Assembly: GCF_900106555.1 (NCBI RefSeq) | Contig: NZ_FNOE01000003.1 | Span: forward strand, 62,001-126,000 | Source of the DNA: Nitrosomonas oligotropha | GTDB taxonomy: Bacteria; Pseudomonadota; Gammaproteobacteria; Burkholderiales; Nitrosomonadaceae | Reading direction: 5' to 3' | DNA length: 64,000 bases | In this document: in pieces, positions 16,459 through 27,162 of the stretch | Layout: every line of letters starts with the position of its first letter | Position numbering within the stretch: position 1 is the first letter of the stretch | Notes under the pieces: generated by a model | Told to the model about the DNA's origin: nothing | Database searches by the model: none | What the model saw: the letters and a program-made list of their open reading frames with translations, nothing else | Position numbers and translations under genes: made by a program

Positions 16459-19140
16459 TCACAGCAGTTGTTTCACAATCCGCCGGATGGCGCTATCTTC
16501 CTGGCTGATGCTCGCTTCGAAACCAAGCCGGTGCACCAGCTCCAGCATCGATCGATTGGTTGCCAGCACTTCGCCTTCCATGGCTTTGATACCTTTGGCG
16601 CGGGCGGCATCAAACAGGCAATTCATCAACTTGTTGCCGATACCTTTGTTTTGCCATTCGTCCGCCACAACCAAAGCAAACTCGCAGGATTGGCCATCGG
16701 CGCTCGCCACATAGCGGCATACGCCTAACTCTTTTTCCCGGTTATCGTGTTTCAGTACGGCGATGAACGCCATTTCACGGTCATAATCAATTTGCGTGAA
16801 ACGCACCAGCATGCTTTGCGAAAGCTCTTGCAGTGTGTCCATGAAACGGAAATATTTTGCCTCGGCGGATAATCCACGTGCAAATTCCTGCTCTATTTCC
16901 GCATCTTCCGGGCGTATCGGCCGGATCGTCAGGCCGGTGCCGTCCGGCAATTGCCAGCGCGTGATCAGGTGAGCGGGATACGGATGAATCGCCATGTGCG
17001 CATAGTGATCGGCGGAGGGTTGCAGATAATCCACCACAATGCGCGCATCAACGGCGCACGCGCCGTTTTCATCGACGATCAGCGGATTGATATCCATTTC
17101 CTTGATCCACGGTAATGCGCACACCATTTCCGATATGCGCAGCAAAATGCTTTCCAGCGCCGCCATGTCGACGGCTGGCATGTGGCGGAAAGTGTTCAGC
17201 AGTTTGGCGATCTGTGTGCGCTGAATCATATCCTTCACCAAGAAACCATTCAGCGGCGGCAAAGCCACAGTGCGATCGCCCAGCACTTCGACCAGCACAC
17301 CGCCCGCGCCGAACGTAATGACCGGGCCAAATACTGCGTCCGTCGTCACACCGGCCATTAACTCCCGGCCATTCGGTTTGACAACCATCGGTTCGACGAC
17401 GATGCCGTCGATTCTTGCGCCGGGATTTTTCTTTTGCACCGATTGGATGATGTCGTGATACGCCGCGCGGACCGCTTGCGCATTACCGAGATTGAGGCGG
17501 ATTCCACCCACATCGGATTTATGCGTAATATCCGGCGAATTGATTTTCATCACAACCGGAAAGCCGAATTCTTCCGCAATCAACAGGGCTTCGTTCGGAG
17601 AACGCACCACTACGGCTTTGGCGATCGGAATGCGAAACGCCGCCAGAATCGCTTTCGATTCAATCTCGGACAGAATCTTGCGATGCTCCGCCAATGCGCC
17701 TTCAATCAGCAAGCGCGCGCCTTCTTCGTCCGGCACGTCATGATCGGAAATCGGGCCGGGGGTTTGCATGAGCAGCTTTTGATTCTGATAATAAGCAGAG
17801 ATAAAGGAAAACACTTCGACAGCGGGTTCCGGTGTGCGGAAATTGGGGATTCCTGCCCGGTTGAACGCTTGTCTGCTGGCGTCAACTTGCACTTCTCCCA
17901 TCCAGCAAGCAATGAGCGGTTTATCGAACTGCGCGGCCATCGCAATGATCGTATTGGCCACTTCCAGCGGCTGGGTCATCGCCTGCGGTGCCAGAATCAC
18001 CAGCACGCCATCCACGCCATCATCCTGCAGACAGTGTGCGACCGCATGGCGATAACGTTCCGCAGTCGCATCGCCGATGATATCGAGCGGATTGCCGTGC
18101 GACCACGTATCTGGCAAAACCGCATTCAATTGCGCTAACGTGCCGTCGGACAACGTAGCCATCGTCACGCCCAGATCCGCGGCGCGATCGGCCGCCATGA
18201 CGCCGGGACCGCCACCGTTGGTGACGATGGCCAGCCGGTTGCCTCCGGGACGGAAATGGGTTGAGAGCGCCTTGGCCGCAGAAAATAATTGCACGATGGT
18301 GTCGACCCGGACCACTCCGGCGCGCTGCAAGGCTGCATCGAATGCATCGTCCGAGCCGACCAGCGCACCGGTATGGGAAAGCGCCGCCTTGGAACCCACC
18401 GCGTGACGGCCCGCTTTGACGATGAAGATCGGTTTGATCCGCGCCACCGCGCGCAACGCACTCATAAAGCTGCGGGCATGCTGCACACCTTCGATATACA
18501 GCAGAATACTTTCGGTATGCGGGTCGGACGCAAGGTAATCGAGAATCTCGCCGAAATCCATGCCCGCAGCGGAACCCATCGAAATGATGCTGGAAAAACC
18601 GACATTGTTGGGCTTAGCCCAATCCATGATGGCGGTGCAGAATGCGCCGGATTGCGAAATCAGCGCCAATCCGCCCGCTTTCGCGCCACCGTTGCTGAAG
18701 GTGGCATTCAATCCCGACGCCGGGCACAAAATACCCAGACAATTCGGTCCGATCAGCCGCATGCCATAACGCCGGGCATTTGCAACCACGGCCTGCTCCA
18801 GCGCGGCGCCCTGCGGCCCGGTTTCCCTGAATCCCGCCGACAATACCAAAGCAAACCGCACGCCGCGCTTGCCACACGATTCGACGACATCCGGCACTGT
18901 CGCCGCCCGGGTGATGATGATCGCCAGATCGACCGGCTCGGCAATCGACTCAATGCTGGCATAAGCGGGAAGACCCTGGATCTCAGCGTGATTCGGATTC
19001 ACCGGATAAAGCTGACCTTGGTAGCCACTATCCAGCATATTCTTGAACACGACGCCGCCGACCGAATCCAACCGGCTGCTGGCACCGATCACGGCTACGG
19101 AACGCGGGGAGAAAAGCAGGCTGAGGTAATGTTTACTCAT
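16459..19140 (-). CDS. Acyl-CoA synthetase (NDP-forming)/GNAT acetyltransferase fusion, Pat-like
   Basis: An 893-residue fusion of an NDP-forming acyl-CoA synthetase and a C-terminal GNAT domain. In order: CoA-binding domain (SVAVIGAS... PVNPNHAEIQGLPAY), succinyl-CoA-ligase-like domain with GPNCLGI, ISQSGAF and SHTGALVGSDDAF, ATP-grasp domain (about residues 490-710, FPVVMKINSPDITHKSDVGGI, MDINPLIVDE), then GNAT (about 725-893, IRPIRPEDAEIEQEFARGL; VADEWQNKGIGNKLM as acetyl-CoA site). This is the layout of the protein lysine acetyltransferase Pat/YfiQ that acetylates acetyl-CoA synthetase. The SHTG histidine of active synthetases is present, so residual ligase activity cannot be ruled out. 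It stands alone between the glycosylase and der. Confidence 0.93.
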   Translation of the reverse strand: MSKHYLSLLFSPRSVAVIGASSRLDSVGGVVFKNMLDSGYQGQLYPVNPNHAEIQGLPAYASIESIAEPVDLAIIITRAATVPDVVESCGKRGVRFALVLSAGFRETGPQGAALEQAVVANARRYGMRLIGPNCLGILCPASGLNATFSNGGAKAGGLALISQSGAFCTAIMDWAKPNNVGFSSIISMGSAAGMDFGEILDYLASDPHTESILLYIEGVQHARSFMSALRAVARIKPIFIVKAGRHAVGSKAALSHTGALVGSDDAFDAALQRAGVVRVDTIVQLFSAAKALSTHFRPGGNRLAIVTNGGGPGVMAADRAADLGVTMATLSDGTLAQLNAVLPDTWSHGNPLDIIGDATAERYRHAVAHCLQDDGVDGVLVILAPQAMTQPLEVANTIIAMAAQFDKPLIACWMGEVQVDASRQAFNRAGIPNFRTPEPAVEVFSFISAYYQNQKLLMQTPGPISDHDVPDEEGARLLIEGALAEHRKILSEIESKAILAAFRIPIAKAVVVRSPNEALLIAEEFGFPVVMKINSPDITHKSDVGGIRLNLGNAQAVRAAYHDIIQSVQKKNPGARIDGIVVEPMVVKPNGRELMAGVTTDAVFGPVITFGAGGVLVEVLGDRTVALPPLNGFLVKDMIQRTQIAKLLNTFRHMPAVDMAALESILLRISEMVCALPWIKEMDINPLIVDENGACAVDARIVVDYLQPSADHYAHMAIHPYPAHLITRWQLPDGTGLTIRPIRPEDAEIEQEFARGLSAEAKYFRFMDTLQELSQSMLVRFTQIDYDREMAFIAVLKHDNREKELGVCRYVASADGQSCEFALVVADEWQNKGIGNKLMNCLFDAARAKGIKAMEGEVLATNRSMLELVHRLGFEASISQEDSAIRRIVKQLL

Positions 19141-19308
19141 TGATTGGCCCCTATCAATTCAGGAAGGTACGGCAGAATGCCGGAAGAAGTCCGTTTCCGC
19201 TTCAGCGGTCAATCTAATCCGATCGAATCAGTCCGTCAATCGGCAGCGATGTTAGAATCTAAGCGTTGCATCCGGGTAAGCGGAAGATGAGTAACCACGT
19301 TTTCCGGT

Positions 19309-20706
19309 TTAGCCGTATTTCTTGCGGTTACGTCTGCGCCGGTTATGCGCGCGCCGTTGTTCATCTTCGGTTGGCGGAGCGGGCTTTTTGTCGGCGTAGG
19401 GATTGTGCCCGACTTTAAAATCGACGCGCAACGGCGTGCCTTTGAGTTCAAAAGTCTCGCGAAACGTGTTTTCGAGATAGCGCCGGTAAGTTTCCGGTAC
19501 ATGTTGGAGCATGCTGCCGTGCACGATGATCAACGGCGGGTTGGAGCCGCCTTGATGCGCGTAACGCATCTTCGGACGAGACATGCCGCCGCGCGGCGGC
19601 GGGTGCTTTTCGACCGCGGCTATCAATGCGCGCGTCAGTTTCGGCGTCGGCAAATGCGCCATGGCCGCGGCATAAGCCGTATCGATCGAAGGCAGCAGAT
19701 TCTTCATGCCAGTGCCGTGCAACGCGGAAATGTAGTGCAATTGCGCGAAGCTCAGAAATGCCAATTTGCGGTTTAATTCGCGTTTAATCGTATCGCGCTG
19801 ATAGTCGTCCAGACCGTCCCATTTGTTTACTACAATGACCAGCGCACGTCCTGTTTCCAGGATGAATCCGGCGATATGTGTGTCCTGATCGGAAATTTCA
19901 TTGCGCGCATCCAGCACCAGCACGACGACATTCGCGTCTTCAATCGTTTGCAGCGTTTTGATGACGGAGAATTTTTCCACAGTTTCATGCACTTGACCAC
20001 GGCGGCGCAATCCGGCCGTATCAATCAACGTGTATTGTTTGTCTTTGTGCGTGAAATCGATATAAATGCTGTCGCGCGTTGTGCCCGGCTGGTCGAAAGC
20101 GATCACCCGCTCTTCGCCAAGCAGCGTATTGACCAGCGTGGATTTTCCGACATTCGGACGACCCACGATGGCAATTTTGGGATGCTTGCTTTCAGGGGTT
20201 TCTTCTTCGGCATCCGGAAAATCCACCAAGGCTAGATCGGCAAGTTCCTGGATGTTATCGCCATGCATGGCTGAAATTGCACAGGGATCACCCAAACCTA
20301 ATTCATAAAACTCCGCCGTGACGACGGCGGTTGCCATGCCTTCGGTCTTATTCACCACCAACAGAATCTTTTGCCCGGATTTACGCAATTGCTCGGCGAT
20401 GATTTTGTCGTGCGCGGTCACACCCTGACGGCCGTCGACGATGAACATTACTTTGTCCGCTTCGTCAATGGCTTGCAGCGTCTGCTTAGCCATGGCGTGC
20501 AGAATGCCTTCCTTGATAACTGGCTCAAGACCACCGGTATCCATGACCAGATAGGGCTTATTCCCTACCCGGCCTTGGCCGTAATGCCGGTCTCGCGTCA
20601 AACCGGGAATATCCGCGACGATGGCGTCGCGCGTGCGCGTCAAGCGATTGAATAAGGTCGATTTGCCGACATTCGGACGGCCAACCAGAACAAGAGTGGG
20701 TTTCAT
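19309..20706 (-). CDS. der: Ribosome biogenesis GTPase Der (EngA)
   Basis: A 465-residue essential GTPase with two tandem G domains that assists 50S subunit assembly. Each domain begins with [10 protein letters not shown] (about residues 8-17 and 180-189), followed by DTGG / DTAGLRRRG switch motifs and NKxE / NKWD base-recognition motifs. A KH-like C-terminal domain follows ([14 protein letters not shown] onwards) and a very basic tail ([13 protein letters not shown]). It is 56 bases downstream of bamB, the usual bamB-der order. Confidence 0.98.
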   Translation of the reverse strand: MKPTLVLVGRPNVGKSTLFNRLTRTRDAIVADIPGLTRDRHYGQGRVGNKPYLVMDTGGLEPVIKEGILHAMAKQTLQAIDEADKVMFIVDGRQGVTAHDKIIAEQLRKSGQKILLVVNKTEGMATAVVTAEFYELGLGDPCAISAMHGDNIQELADLALVDFPDAEEETPESKHPKIAIVGRPNVGKSTLVNTLLGEERVIAFDQPGTTRDSIYIDFTHKDKQYTLIDTAGLRRRGQVHETVEKFSVIKTLQTIEDANVVVLVLDARNEISDQDTHIAGFILETGRALVIVVNKWDGLDDYQRDTIKRELNRKLAFLSFAQLHYISALHGTGMKNLLPSIDTAYAAAMAHLPTPKLTRALIAAVEKHPPPRGGMSRPKMRYAHQGGSNPPLIIVHGSMLQHVPETYRRYLENTFRETFELKGTPLRVDFKVGHNPYADKKPAPPTEDEQRRAHNRRRRNRKKYG

Positions 20707-20762
20707 GATATTTGCTGCTACCGTAACACGTTATGTGTCGTCAAATGGAAAGAATGAAGCTG

Positions 20763-21986
20763 TTAGAATTGCGTGCTGAAAGCGTAAACACCGCCCTTTG
20801 TTGTCTGCACTACAAAACCATCCGGCAAAACACTGGCCGCATTATGAATCACACTGCCGTCGGTGGCGGAGCGGGCCACCAATGCGCCATCATAATTACG
20901 TAATACATTAACAAAACCCTGATCGTCCGCGACCACAATATACTGCCCGATGATCACAGGTCGGGTTAATTTCTTACTTCCCAGGCGGCTTTGTTTCCAC
21001 ATGCCGGCGCCGCTCATTAGATCGTAGGCCGCCACCACGCCGTTATCCTCGGTTACATACACATAATCGTTGTCCATCACCAAGCCCGCGCTACTGGAGG
21101 ATTCACGCGACCAGATGTACGCGCCGTCGTTAATCGCAAAGCAGGCAACACGCCCTTGGTACGCAACCGCGCAGACGAGGCGATTGTTAATCACCGGCGC
21201 GCTGGTGATATCGGTCATGCGCTCCAATTCGGTTACGCCACGCGGTTGCGAAACGGCGACTTCCCAGCCAATGTTGCCGTTGAACAAGCTCATCGCAACC
21301 ATTTTTCCGCCTGGAAAACCGGCAAATATGGCGCCATGCGCCAGTGTTATTCCGGCCGTGCTGCGCACCGTCAATGACGGCGTCGCGCCTTGGTAAATCC
21401 ATTTCCGCTTGCCATCGATGGCATCCAGTGCAAATATACGGCCATCGACAGTACGTACGGCCACGATATTATTCTGCACTTGCGGCGGACTGAGGATTTC
21501 GCTGGTGACCGACGCTTGCCATAACATATGGCCGGATTCATTATAAGCAAGTACTTCGCCTTTGAAGGTTCCGATCAGGATCAATCCTTCGCCAATACCC
21601 ACGCCGGCAGAAAATTTGTTTTTGGATTTGACCTGCCACTCCTGCTTGCCCGTTGCGGCATTATATTTGGTCAGTTTACCGGCTTCATCAGCAACATAGA
21701 CTGCGCCATTGTCGTACGCGGTATAGAAGGAAGCGATCTCATTTTCACCCACTTTATTTTTCCACTTCAGCGGAATACGATCGGCTGCCTTTAAAGCGGC
21801 CAACTCTTCCTTCTCATAGACGATCGGCTCATCGGTGATCATCAGATCGGATATTCCCGTGCTCATCGATTCGATGACACGCATATCGAAGGGGTTGAAC
21901 GTGCTACAGCCTGACAGCAGCAACGCAACAATCAACCAGGAAGGAAGTAATCGCCCGGATCGGGTGAGACTCAACAAAACAGCCAC
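20763..21986 (-). CDS. bamB: Outer membrane assembly lipoprotein BamB
   Basis: A 407-residue lipoprotein of the BAM complex that inserts beta-barrel proteins in the outer membrane. The signal peptide ends in the lipobox LLSGC (Cys at about residue 27). The rest is an eight-bladed PQQ-repeat propeller with recurring blades such as GAVYVADEAGKLTKYNAATGKQEW and DNDYVYVTEDNGVVAAYDLMSG. It starts 13 bases after the yfgM stop and precedes der. Confidence 0.96.
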   Translation of the reverse strand: MAVLLSLTRSGRLLPSWLIVALLLSGCSTFNPFDMRVIESMSTGISDLMITDEPIVYEKEELAALKAADRIPLKWKNKVGENEIASFYTAYDNGAVYVADEAGKLTKYNAATGKQEWQVKSKNKFSAGVGIGEGLILIGTFKGEVLAYNESGHMLWQASVTSEILSPPQVQNNIVAVRTVDGRIFALDAIDGKRKWIYQGATPSLTVRSTAGITLAHGAIFAGFPGGKMVAMSLFNGNIGWEVAVSQPRGVTELERMTDITSAPVINNRLVCAVAYQGRVACFAINDGAYIWSRESSSSAGLVMDNDYVYVTEDNGVVAAYDLMSGAGMWKQSRLGSKKLTRPVIIGQYIVVADDQGFVNVLRNYDGALVARSATDGSVIHNAASVLPDGFVVQTTKGGVYAFSTQF

Positions 21987-21999
21987 TTTAGCAACGGAT

Positions 22000-22635
22000 C
22001 TAATCGGAATCGCCCAACGCGTCCAGTTTCATTTGGACGATATTGAAGTAGTTGTTACTTTTACTCATTTTATCAATCGCTTCCTGATAACTCAGCTTAG
22101 CCTCGGCAATCTTTCCGGCTGCCACTTGAATATCGCCTTTGCGATCCAAATACAATCCGGCGAAAGTTTTTCCGTGCCCAGCGCTCAACAAGCGTAATGC
22201 TTCATCGTACTTTCCTTCGTCCAATAAGATGCCGGATATTCTTAAGCGCGCCAGATCATGCATTTCAGTTTCTTTGGCATGATCGATAATCCATTGCAGG
22301 GTTTGTATGGCACGCTTGTTATTGCCCGCCTGAACATCGGCTTGCGCGGCGATCAGTGCCGCCCGGGGCGCATAGCCGCTGGAGGGGTAGCCTGTTGTCA
22401 GCAGTTGCGCGGCATCGTTGATTTTTGCGGCATCCTCGCTGGTTTGCACTTGCTGCAATAAAGCGTACAAATCGGCCGCTTGCAGTGCCTGCTTTTGCTG
22501 ATAATACTGCCAGGCCTTCGTACCGCCTGCCGTGACAAGAACCGCAATCAAAAAAATGGAAATCGTATTGCCGTACCGATTCCACCACGCAGCGAATCCT
22601 TCAATTCTTTCTTGATCTTCGTGAGAATATGCCAT
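22000..22635 (-). CDS. yfgM: YfgM-like tetratricopeptide membrane protein
   Basis: A 211-residue protein with a cytoplasmic N-terminus (MAYSHEDQERIEGFAAWWNRYG), one membrane segment (about residues 24-42) and a periplasmic TPR-like domain. This is YfgM, an ancillary partner of the SecYEG translocon and periplasmic chaperones. Helical repeats are visible (AADLYALLQQ, RAIQTLQWIIDHA, DEALRLLSAG). Position between hisS and bamB is diagnostic for this family. Confidence 0.93.
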   Translation of the reverse strand: MAYSHEDQERIEGFAAWWNRYGNTISIFLIAVLVTAGGTKAWQYYQQKQALQAADLYALLQQVQTSEDAAKINDAAQLLTTGYPSSGYAPRAALIAAQADVQAGNNKRAIQTLQWIIDHAKETEMHDLARLRISGILLDEGKYDEALRLLSAGHGKTFAGLYLDRKGDIQVAAGKIAEAKLSYQEAIDKMSKSNNYFNIVQMKLDALGDSD

Positions 22636-22674
22636 GGTATTTCCCTGATTAGTGCTAATTTATTGATGATAAAA

Positions 22675-23934
22675 TTACTTATTAATTAATTCAGTAACGG
22701 TGTTTAATTTCACCCGTGCCTGCTCGACCGGTTCACGCAATGGCTTAAGCGTCACTTCTTGCGCCTGACATTCATCATCGCCGATAATCATGGCATAGCG
22801 CGCGCCGGAGCCATCGGCCTTTTTCATTTGCGATTTGAAACTGCCGCCGCCGCAATGCAAAATCACATCAAACCCTTCATCGCGGAGAAATTCAGCGCAT
22901 GTCCAAGCGTAATCCATCGCCTGATCCCCTTGGTGGACAATATAAATATCTGGCGCCGGTTGCGCAATTTCCTTACCGCATTCCTGCATCAATGCCAGCA
23001 AGCGTTCGATACCCATGGCAAAACCGCACGCCGGCGAAGGCTTACCGCCTATTTGTTCAACCAAACCATCGTAGCGCCCGCCCGCGCACACTGTTCCTTG
23101 TGCGCCGAGCTTATCGGTGACCCATTCAAAAACAGTGCGATTGTAATAGTCAAGCCCTCGGACCAAGCGCAGATTAATTTCAAAGTTAATGCCCCGCACC
23201 CGCAGAATATGCTGCAAAGACTCAAAATGACTAAGCGATTCGGCGTCCAAATCGTCCATCAGCTTAGGCGCATTGTTGATAATATCTTGCATGCCTGGAT
23301 TTTTGCTGTCGAGTATACGCAACGGATTGGTATGCAAGCGTCTCAGCGCATCTTCATCCAGCGCATCACGGTGCTGTTCAAAGTATTTGATCAACCGGGT
23401 ACGATGCAACGCGCGCGACTCGGCGTTGCCCAATGTGCTGATTTCCAGCCGTAAACCGGAGATTCCCAGTAAATCCCAAAGACGCGCGCACATCACAATC
23501 AGCTCGGCGTCGACATCCGGTCCGGCATAACCCAATGCTTCCACACCAACTTGATGAAATTGCCGGTAGCGGCCTTTTTGCGGACGCTCATGGCGGAACA
23601 TCGGACCGGCATAATACAAGCGCTGCGGACCGGAATATAACAGGCTATGTTCGATCACAGCACGCACGCATGAAGCCGTGCCCTCCGGCCGCAGCGTTAA
23701 GCTGTCATTGTTGAGATGGTCCACAAAGGTATACATCTCTTTCTCAACAATATCAGTAACTTCTCCAATGGATCGGATAAATAAATCGGTCTGTTCGACG
23801 ATTGGGGTACGGATGTTGCGGTAACCATACGCAGCAAGCCATTGCTGCACCGTTTGTTCAAAATACGCCCAGAGATAGGATTCATCCGGCAGGATGTCGT
23901 TCATCCCGCGGATTGCTTTAACACCATTAGCCAT
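22675..23934 (-). CDS. hisS: Histidyl-tRNA synthetase
   Basis: A 419-residue class II aminoacyl-tRNA synthetase that charges tRNA-His. Visible are motif 1 (around the [12 protein letters not shown] region), motif 2 ([17 protein letters not shown]), the histidine-specific motifs [14 protein letters not shown] and AGGRYDGL, motif 3 ([10 protein letters not shown]) and a C-terminal anticodon-binding domain ([13 protein letters not shown] onwards). The start codon overlaps the ispG stop by one base (TGATG), so translation is coupled. Confidence 0.98.
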   Translation of the reverse strand: MANGVKAIRGMNDILPDESYLWAYFEQTVQQWLAAYGYRNIRTPIVEQTDLFIRSIGEVTDIVEKEMYTFVDHLNNDSLTLRPEGTASCVRAVIEHSLLYSGPQRLYYAGPMFRHERPQKGRYRQFHQVGVEALGYAGPDVDAELIVMCARLWDLLGISGLRLEISTLGNAESRALHRTRLIKYFEQHRDALDEDALRRLHTNPLRILDSKNPGMQDIINNAPKLMDDLDAESLSHFESLQHILRVRGINFEINLRLVRGLDYYNRTVFEWVTDKLGAQGTVCAGGRYDGLVEQIGGKPSPACGFAMGIERLLALMQECGKEIAQPAPDIYIVHQGDQAMDYAWTCAEFLRDEGFDVILHCGGGSFKSQMKKADGSGARYAMIIGDDECQAQEVTLKPLREPVEQARVKLNTVTELINK

Positions 23935-25172
23935 CAGACAGCTTTTCTCGGATACTTTTCGCTGACATATCGATCAACAATCGCACGGAATTCGTTGGCG
24001 ATATTATCGCCTTTCAAAGTGACGGTTTTTTGTCCGTCCACGAATACCGGCGCTACCGGATTTTCACCAGAACCCGGCAAGCTGATACCGATATTGGCAT
24101 GTTTACTTTCACCCGGACCGTTCACCACGCATCCCATTACAGCCAGTGACATATTTTCTACGCCATCGTATTGCTCGCGCCACACCACCATTTCATCACG
24201 CACATACGCTTGAATGCTTTCCGCCAATTCTTGGAAATACGTGCTGGTGGTACGGCCACACCCCGGGCAAGCCGCCACCAGCGGAACAAACGCGCGCAAT
24301 CCCATCGTTTGCAGAATCTCCTGTGCAACAATTACTTCGCGCGAACGGCTGCCACCCGGTTCCGGTGTCAACGAGATACGAATCGTATCGCCGATGCCTT
24401 CCTGCAACAGCACGGCCAATGCCGCCGTGGATGCCACGATCCCTTTGGAGCCCATACCTGCTTCGGTCAATCCCAGATGCAACGCATAATCACAACGCGC
24501 AGCCAATTCGCGATAGACCATGATCAAGTCCTGCACACCGCTGACTTTGCACGATAAAACAATCTTATTGCGATTCAAGCCGATTTCTTCCGCCTTTGCC
24601 GCGCTTTCCAGCGCCGAGGTGATCAGCGCTTCGCGCATGACGTACTTGGCATCTTGCGGATCGCTGGAAGCAGCATTTTCATCCATGATGCGCGCCAGCA
24701 TTTCCGGATCGAGGCTTCCCCAGTTGACGCCGATACGTACCGGCTTGTCATATTTACACGCAGTTTCAATCAATGTCGCGAATTGTTCATCACGTTTCTT
24801 GCCGTGACCGACATTTCCCGGATTGATACGAAATTTCGCCAGAGCCTTGGCGCAATCGGGATAACTGGTCAGCAATTTGTGCCCGTTGAAGTGAAAATCA
24901 CCGACCAGCGGCACGTGGCATCCCATATCATCCAAACGCGCGCGGATTCCGGCTACTGCTTTCGCCGCTTCCATGGAATTGACGGTGATACGCACCAGTT
25001 CGGATCCGGCGCGCGCCAATTGCGCAACTTGCTCGGTTGTGGCAACTTCATCAACCGTATCCGTATTTGTCATGGATTGCACTACGACCGGCGCACCGCC
25101 GCCCAGCATGACAGAACCAATCCGGACACCCACACTGGATCGGCGATTTATTGCAGAATTATTCTCAGGCAT
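23934..25172 (-). CDS. ispG: 4-hydroxy-3-methylbut-2-enyl diphosphate synthase (flavodoxin)
   Basis: A 412-residue iron-sulfur enzyme of the non-mevalonate isoprenoid pathway; it converts the cyclic diphosphate MEcPP to HMBPP. The N-terminal TIM-barrel part contains [14 protein letters not shown]; the C-terminal 4Fe-4S domain has [13 protein letters not shown] and the third ligand in [15 protein letters not shown]. Length is in the range of the proteobacterial long form. Overlaps hisS by one base and follows rodZ by 38 bases, the conserved rodZ-ispG-hisS order. Confidence 0.98.
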   Translation of the reverse strand: MPENNSAINRRSSVGVRIGSVMLGGGAPVVVQSMTNTDTVDEVATTEQVAQLARAGSELVRITVNSMEAAKAVAGIRARLDDMGCHVPLVGDFHFNGHKLLTSYPDCAKALAKFRINPGNVGHGKKRDEQFATLIETACKYDKPVRIGVNWGSLDPEMLARIMDENAASSDPQDAKYVMREALITSALESAAKAEEIGLNRNKIVLSCKVSGVQDLIMVYRELAARCDYALHLGLTEAGMGSKGIVASTAALAVLLQEGIGDTIRISLTPEPGGSRSREVIVAQEILQTMGLRAFVPLVAACPGCGRTTSTYFQELAESIQAYVRDEMVVWREQYDGVENMSLAVMGCVVNGPGESKHANIGISLPGSGENPVAPVFVDGQKTVTLKGDNIANEFRAIVDRYVSEKYPRKAV

Positions 25173-25210
25173 AATTTAGTTGTATTAAGATCAAAAGATT
25201 ACAGGCATTT

Positions 25211-26374
25211 TTATTCGAGCGTGAAACGCGCGGTTCCACCTTGTTTCTTATAGGATGAAATATCGATTTCCTTGTCATTATAGGTGAGATTGACACCTGA
25301 TGCATTGCCAATGACCAGGGATAGCGGCCGCTTACCCGTGACAATCTGCTCGCTGCCGCTCTTTTTAAGCTGCTCGAACACAGTTACACCTTTGCCATCC
25401 ACCACTTTGATCCATGAATCCGCAGTGAGTTTAAAATATAAATGACCGGTGTTTTTATCGAAAGCAACGGTTTTCTCAGTTTTTTCAACAGCGGATTTAT
25501 TTTCTGGCGCGCTTTCAGTTTTTGCATCCGCCTGAGCCGCTGTATTTTCCGTGGCCGGAACCGGATTATTGACTTCCGATGACTTATTGGCTTGTGAGTC
25601 GAATGTATTGGATGTATTTTTAACCACTCCCGGCAAAGGCAGCTGAATTTCCACTGAGGCTGTGGCGGATTCCGTTTTCGTTTCTACACTTTCGGCACTG
25701 ATGTCAGAATTTTTATTCCAACCACCGTTTTCAAACAGGAAATACGCACCCAGGATAATGACAAACAAAATGATCGCGATGATCAATGAATGGTTGCCGG
25801 GTTTCTCGCGATTCGAGGAAAACGATATTTGTTTGTTCTTAAACGGCGTACGCTCGTAAGTCGATATTACTCGGGTCGATTCGGGAAGCATTTGCAGCAG
25901 CGGAACGGGATTCAATTGAACCAGATTGGCATAATTGCGGATGAAGCCGCGCAAGAAAGTCCGTCCAGGTAATTTCTCAAAATCTTCTTTTTCAATCGCT
26001 TCAATTTGTTGCGCCGACAACCGCAATTGCCGCGACACATCATCAATACTCAAGCCTTTGGCCGTTCTCGCATTACGCAGCAAGTGTCCGACGCTTTGCA
26101 CGACACTCGCCGAATCGATAGCGTTGAATTCATTTCTCGCCTGATTATTGTCAAATGAAGTATTCATGCTGTTGTAATTATTATTCGTTTGCAGTTGCTT
26201 TTGATGACTATTCAAACCGGAAGCCAGCGGACTGAAATCATCCACGGGTTTATCAGATGACAGTTCGATTGTTTCCGTCGCGGTCATCTGCACATTTCCA
26301 TGCGTCACTGGATCCGGTGACTCATTCTCAGGAAACGAACGATTATCGCTGCTCTTTTCATCAGTCATCGTCAT
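25211..26374 (-). CDS. rodZ: Cytoskeleton protein RodZ with long N-terminal extension
   Basis: A 387-residue bitopic membrane protein that links MreB filaments to the cell-wall elongation machinery. The HTH_25 domain lies at about residues 92-160 (VGHLLRNARTAKGLSIDDVSRQLRLS), a basic juxtamembrane stretch at 175-192, one membrane segment at about 194-214, a Ser/Thr/Ala/Glu-rich linker and the C-terminal DUF4115 beta domain (LYFKLTADSWIKVVDGKG). Most RodZ proteins begin almost at the HTH; here about 85 residues, rich in Asn and acidic residues, precede it. The start codon overlaps the pilF stop (TAATG). Confidence 0.93.
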   Translation of the reverse strand: MTMTDEKSSDNRSFPENESPDPVTHGNVQMTATETIELSSDKPVDDFSPLASGLNSHQKQLQTNNNYNSMNTSFDNNQARNEFNAIDSASVVQSVGHLLRNARTAKGLSIDDVSRQLRLSAQQIEAIEKEDFEKLPGRTFLRGFIRNYANLVQLNPVPLLQMLPESTRVISTYERTPFKNKQISFSSNREKPGNHSLIIAIILFVIILGAYFLFENGGWNKNSDISAESVETKTESATASVEIQLPLPGVVKNTSNTFDSQANKSSEVNNPVPATENTAAQADAKTESAPENKSAVEKTEKTVAFDKNTGHLYFKLTADSWIKVVDGKGVTVFEQLKKSGSEQIVTGKRPLSLVIGNASGVNLTYNDKEIDISSYKKQGGTARFTLE

Positions 26375-27162
26375 TATCTCATCCTTCCTTCTCGAACCAT
26401 GGCCGTTTCTTTAGATTCCGGAAAATGTTTTTGCAACTGAAAAATGTAACTTTCAGCGGCTAATTGATTGCCCATTGCTTGTTCAATCTTTATCGCCATC
26501 AGCAGACTCTCTGCTGTTTGCGTGTTATTTTGCAAAAACAGTGCGAGCTTGGATTTTGCATCGGCTAAATTGCCACGTTGAAAATCGATATCAATCAATC
26601 CGATCGCTGCGGGTGCATAATTGGACTTAAGGGATAATGCTTTTTGTAAAAAAACTTTCGCTTCAGTGTAATTCTGGCGCTTAGTCTCGCAAATCCCGGC
26701 ATTGGTATAAGACATCTCCGGTGTTGCGTAAAGAGGGTCTTTAGCAGCCATCATAAAATGATCTATGGCTTGATCCATGCGTTGTGAAAAGCGCTGGCAT
26801 AAGAACCATCCATAGTTATTGCGAATTTCCGAATTCCTCGGCGCCAAACGAATAGCGCGCTCAAAATTATCCAGTGCTTTGCTATCTTCATTCAGCGTCA
26901 TATTAATCAGCCCCAGCACATTGTAGGCAAGCGCATAATTGGATTGCGCTTTTAATGCTTCGTTTACTTCCTCGATCGCCACATCCAGCTGGCCGCGATA
27001 GAAATATTCCGCTGCCAGTTCCGTATGAATCTTCGCGCTTTGAAAAGCCCGGTCCGAGTTTGCTTGAACCGGCATTCCGTTATTCGTTGACTGTTGCACG
27101 CACCCACTAAACCCTATCAGAAATTGCAGCAGTATGAAAAAAAACAACAGTTTTTTTTTCAC
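26374..27162 (-). CDS. pilF: Type IV pilus biogenesis/stability lipoprotein PilF (PilW)
   Basis: A 262-residue outer-membrane lipoprotein needed for multimerisation of the PilQ secretin. A signal peptide with lipobox GFSGC (Cys at about residue 21) precedes six TPR-type repeats (for example [27 protein letters not shown] and [24 protein letters not shown]). It begins with GTG at 27162 and overlaps the rlmN stop by 4 bases (GTGA). The T-rich/A-rich run at the start ([11 protein letters not shown]) is a slippery homopolymer but the frame is intact. Confidence 0.93.
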   Translation of the reverse strand: MKKKLLFFFILLQFLIGFSGCVQQSTNNGMPVQANSDRAFQSAKIHTELAAEYFYRGQLDVAIEEVNEALKAQSNYALAYNVLGLINMTLNEDSKALDNFERAIRLAPRNSEIRNNYGWFLCQRFSQRMDQAIDHFMMAAKDPLYATPEMSYTNAGICETKRQNYTEAKVFLQKALSLKSNYAPAAIGLIDIDFQRGNLADAKSKLALFLQNNTQTAESLLMAIKIEQAMGNQLAAESYIFQLQKHFPESKETAMVREGRMR

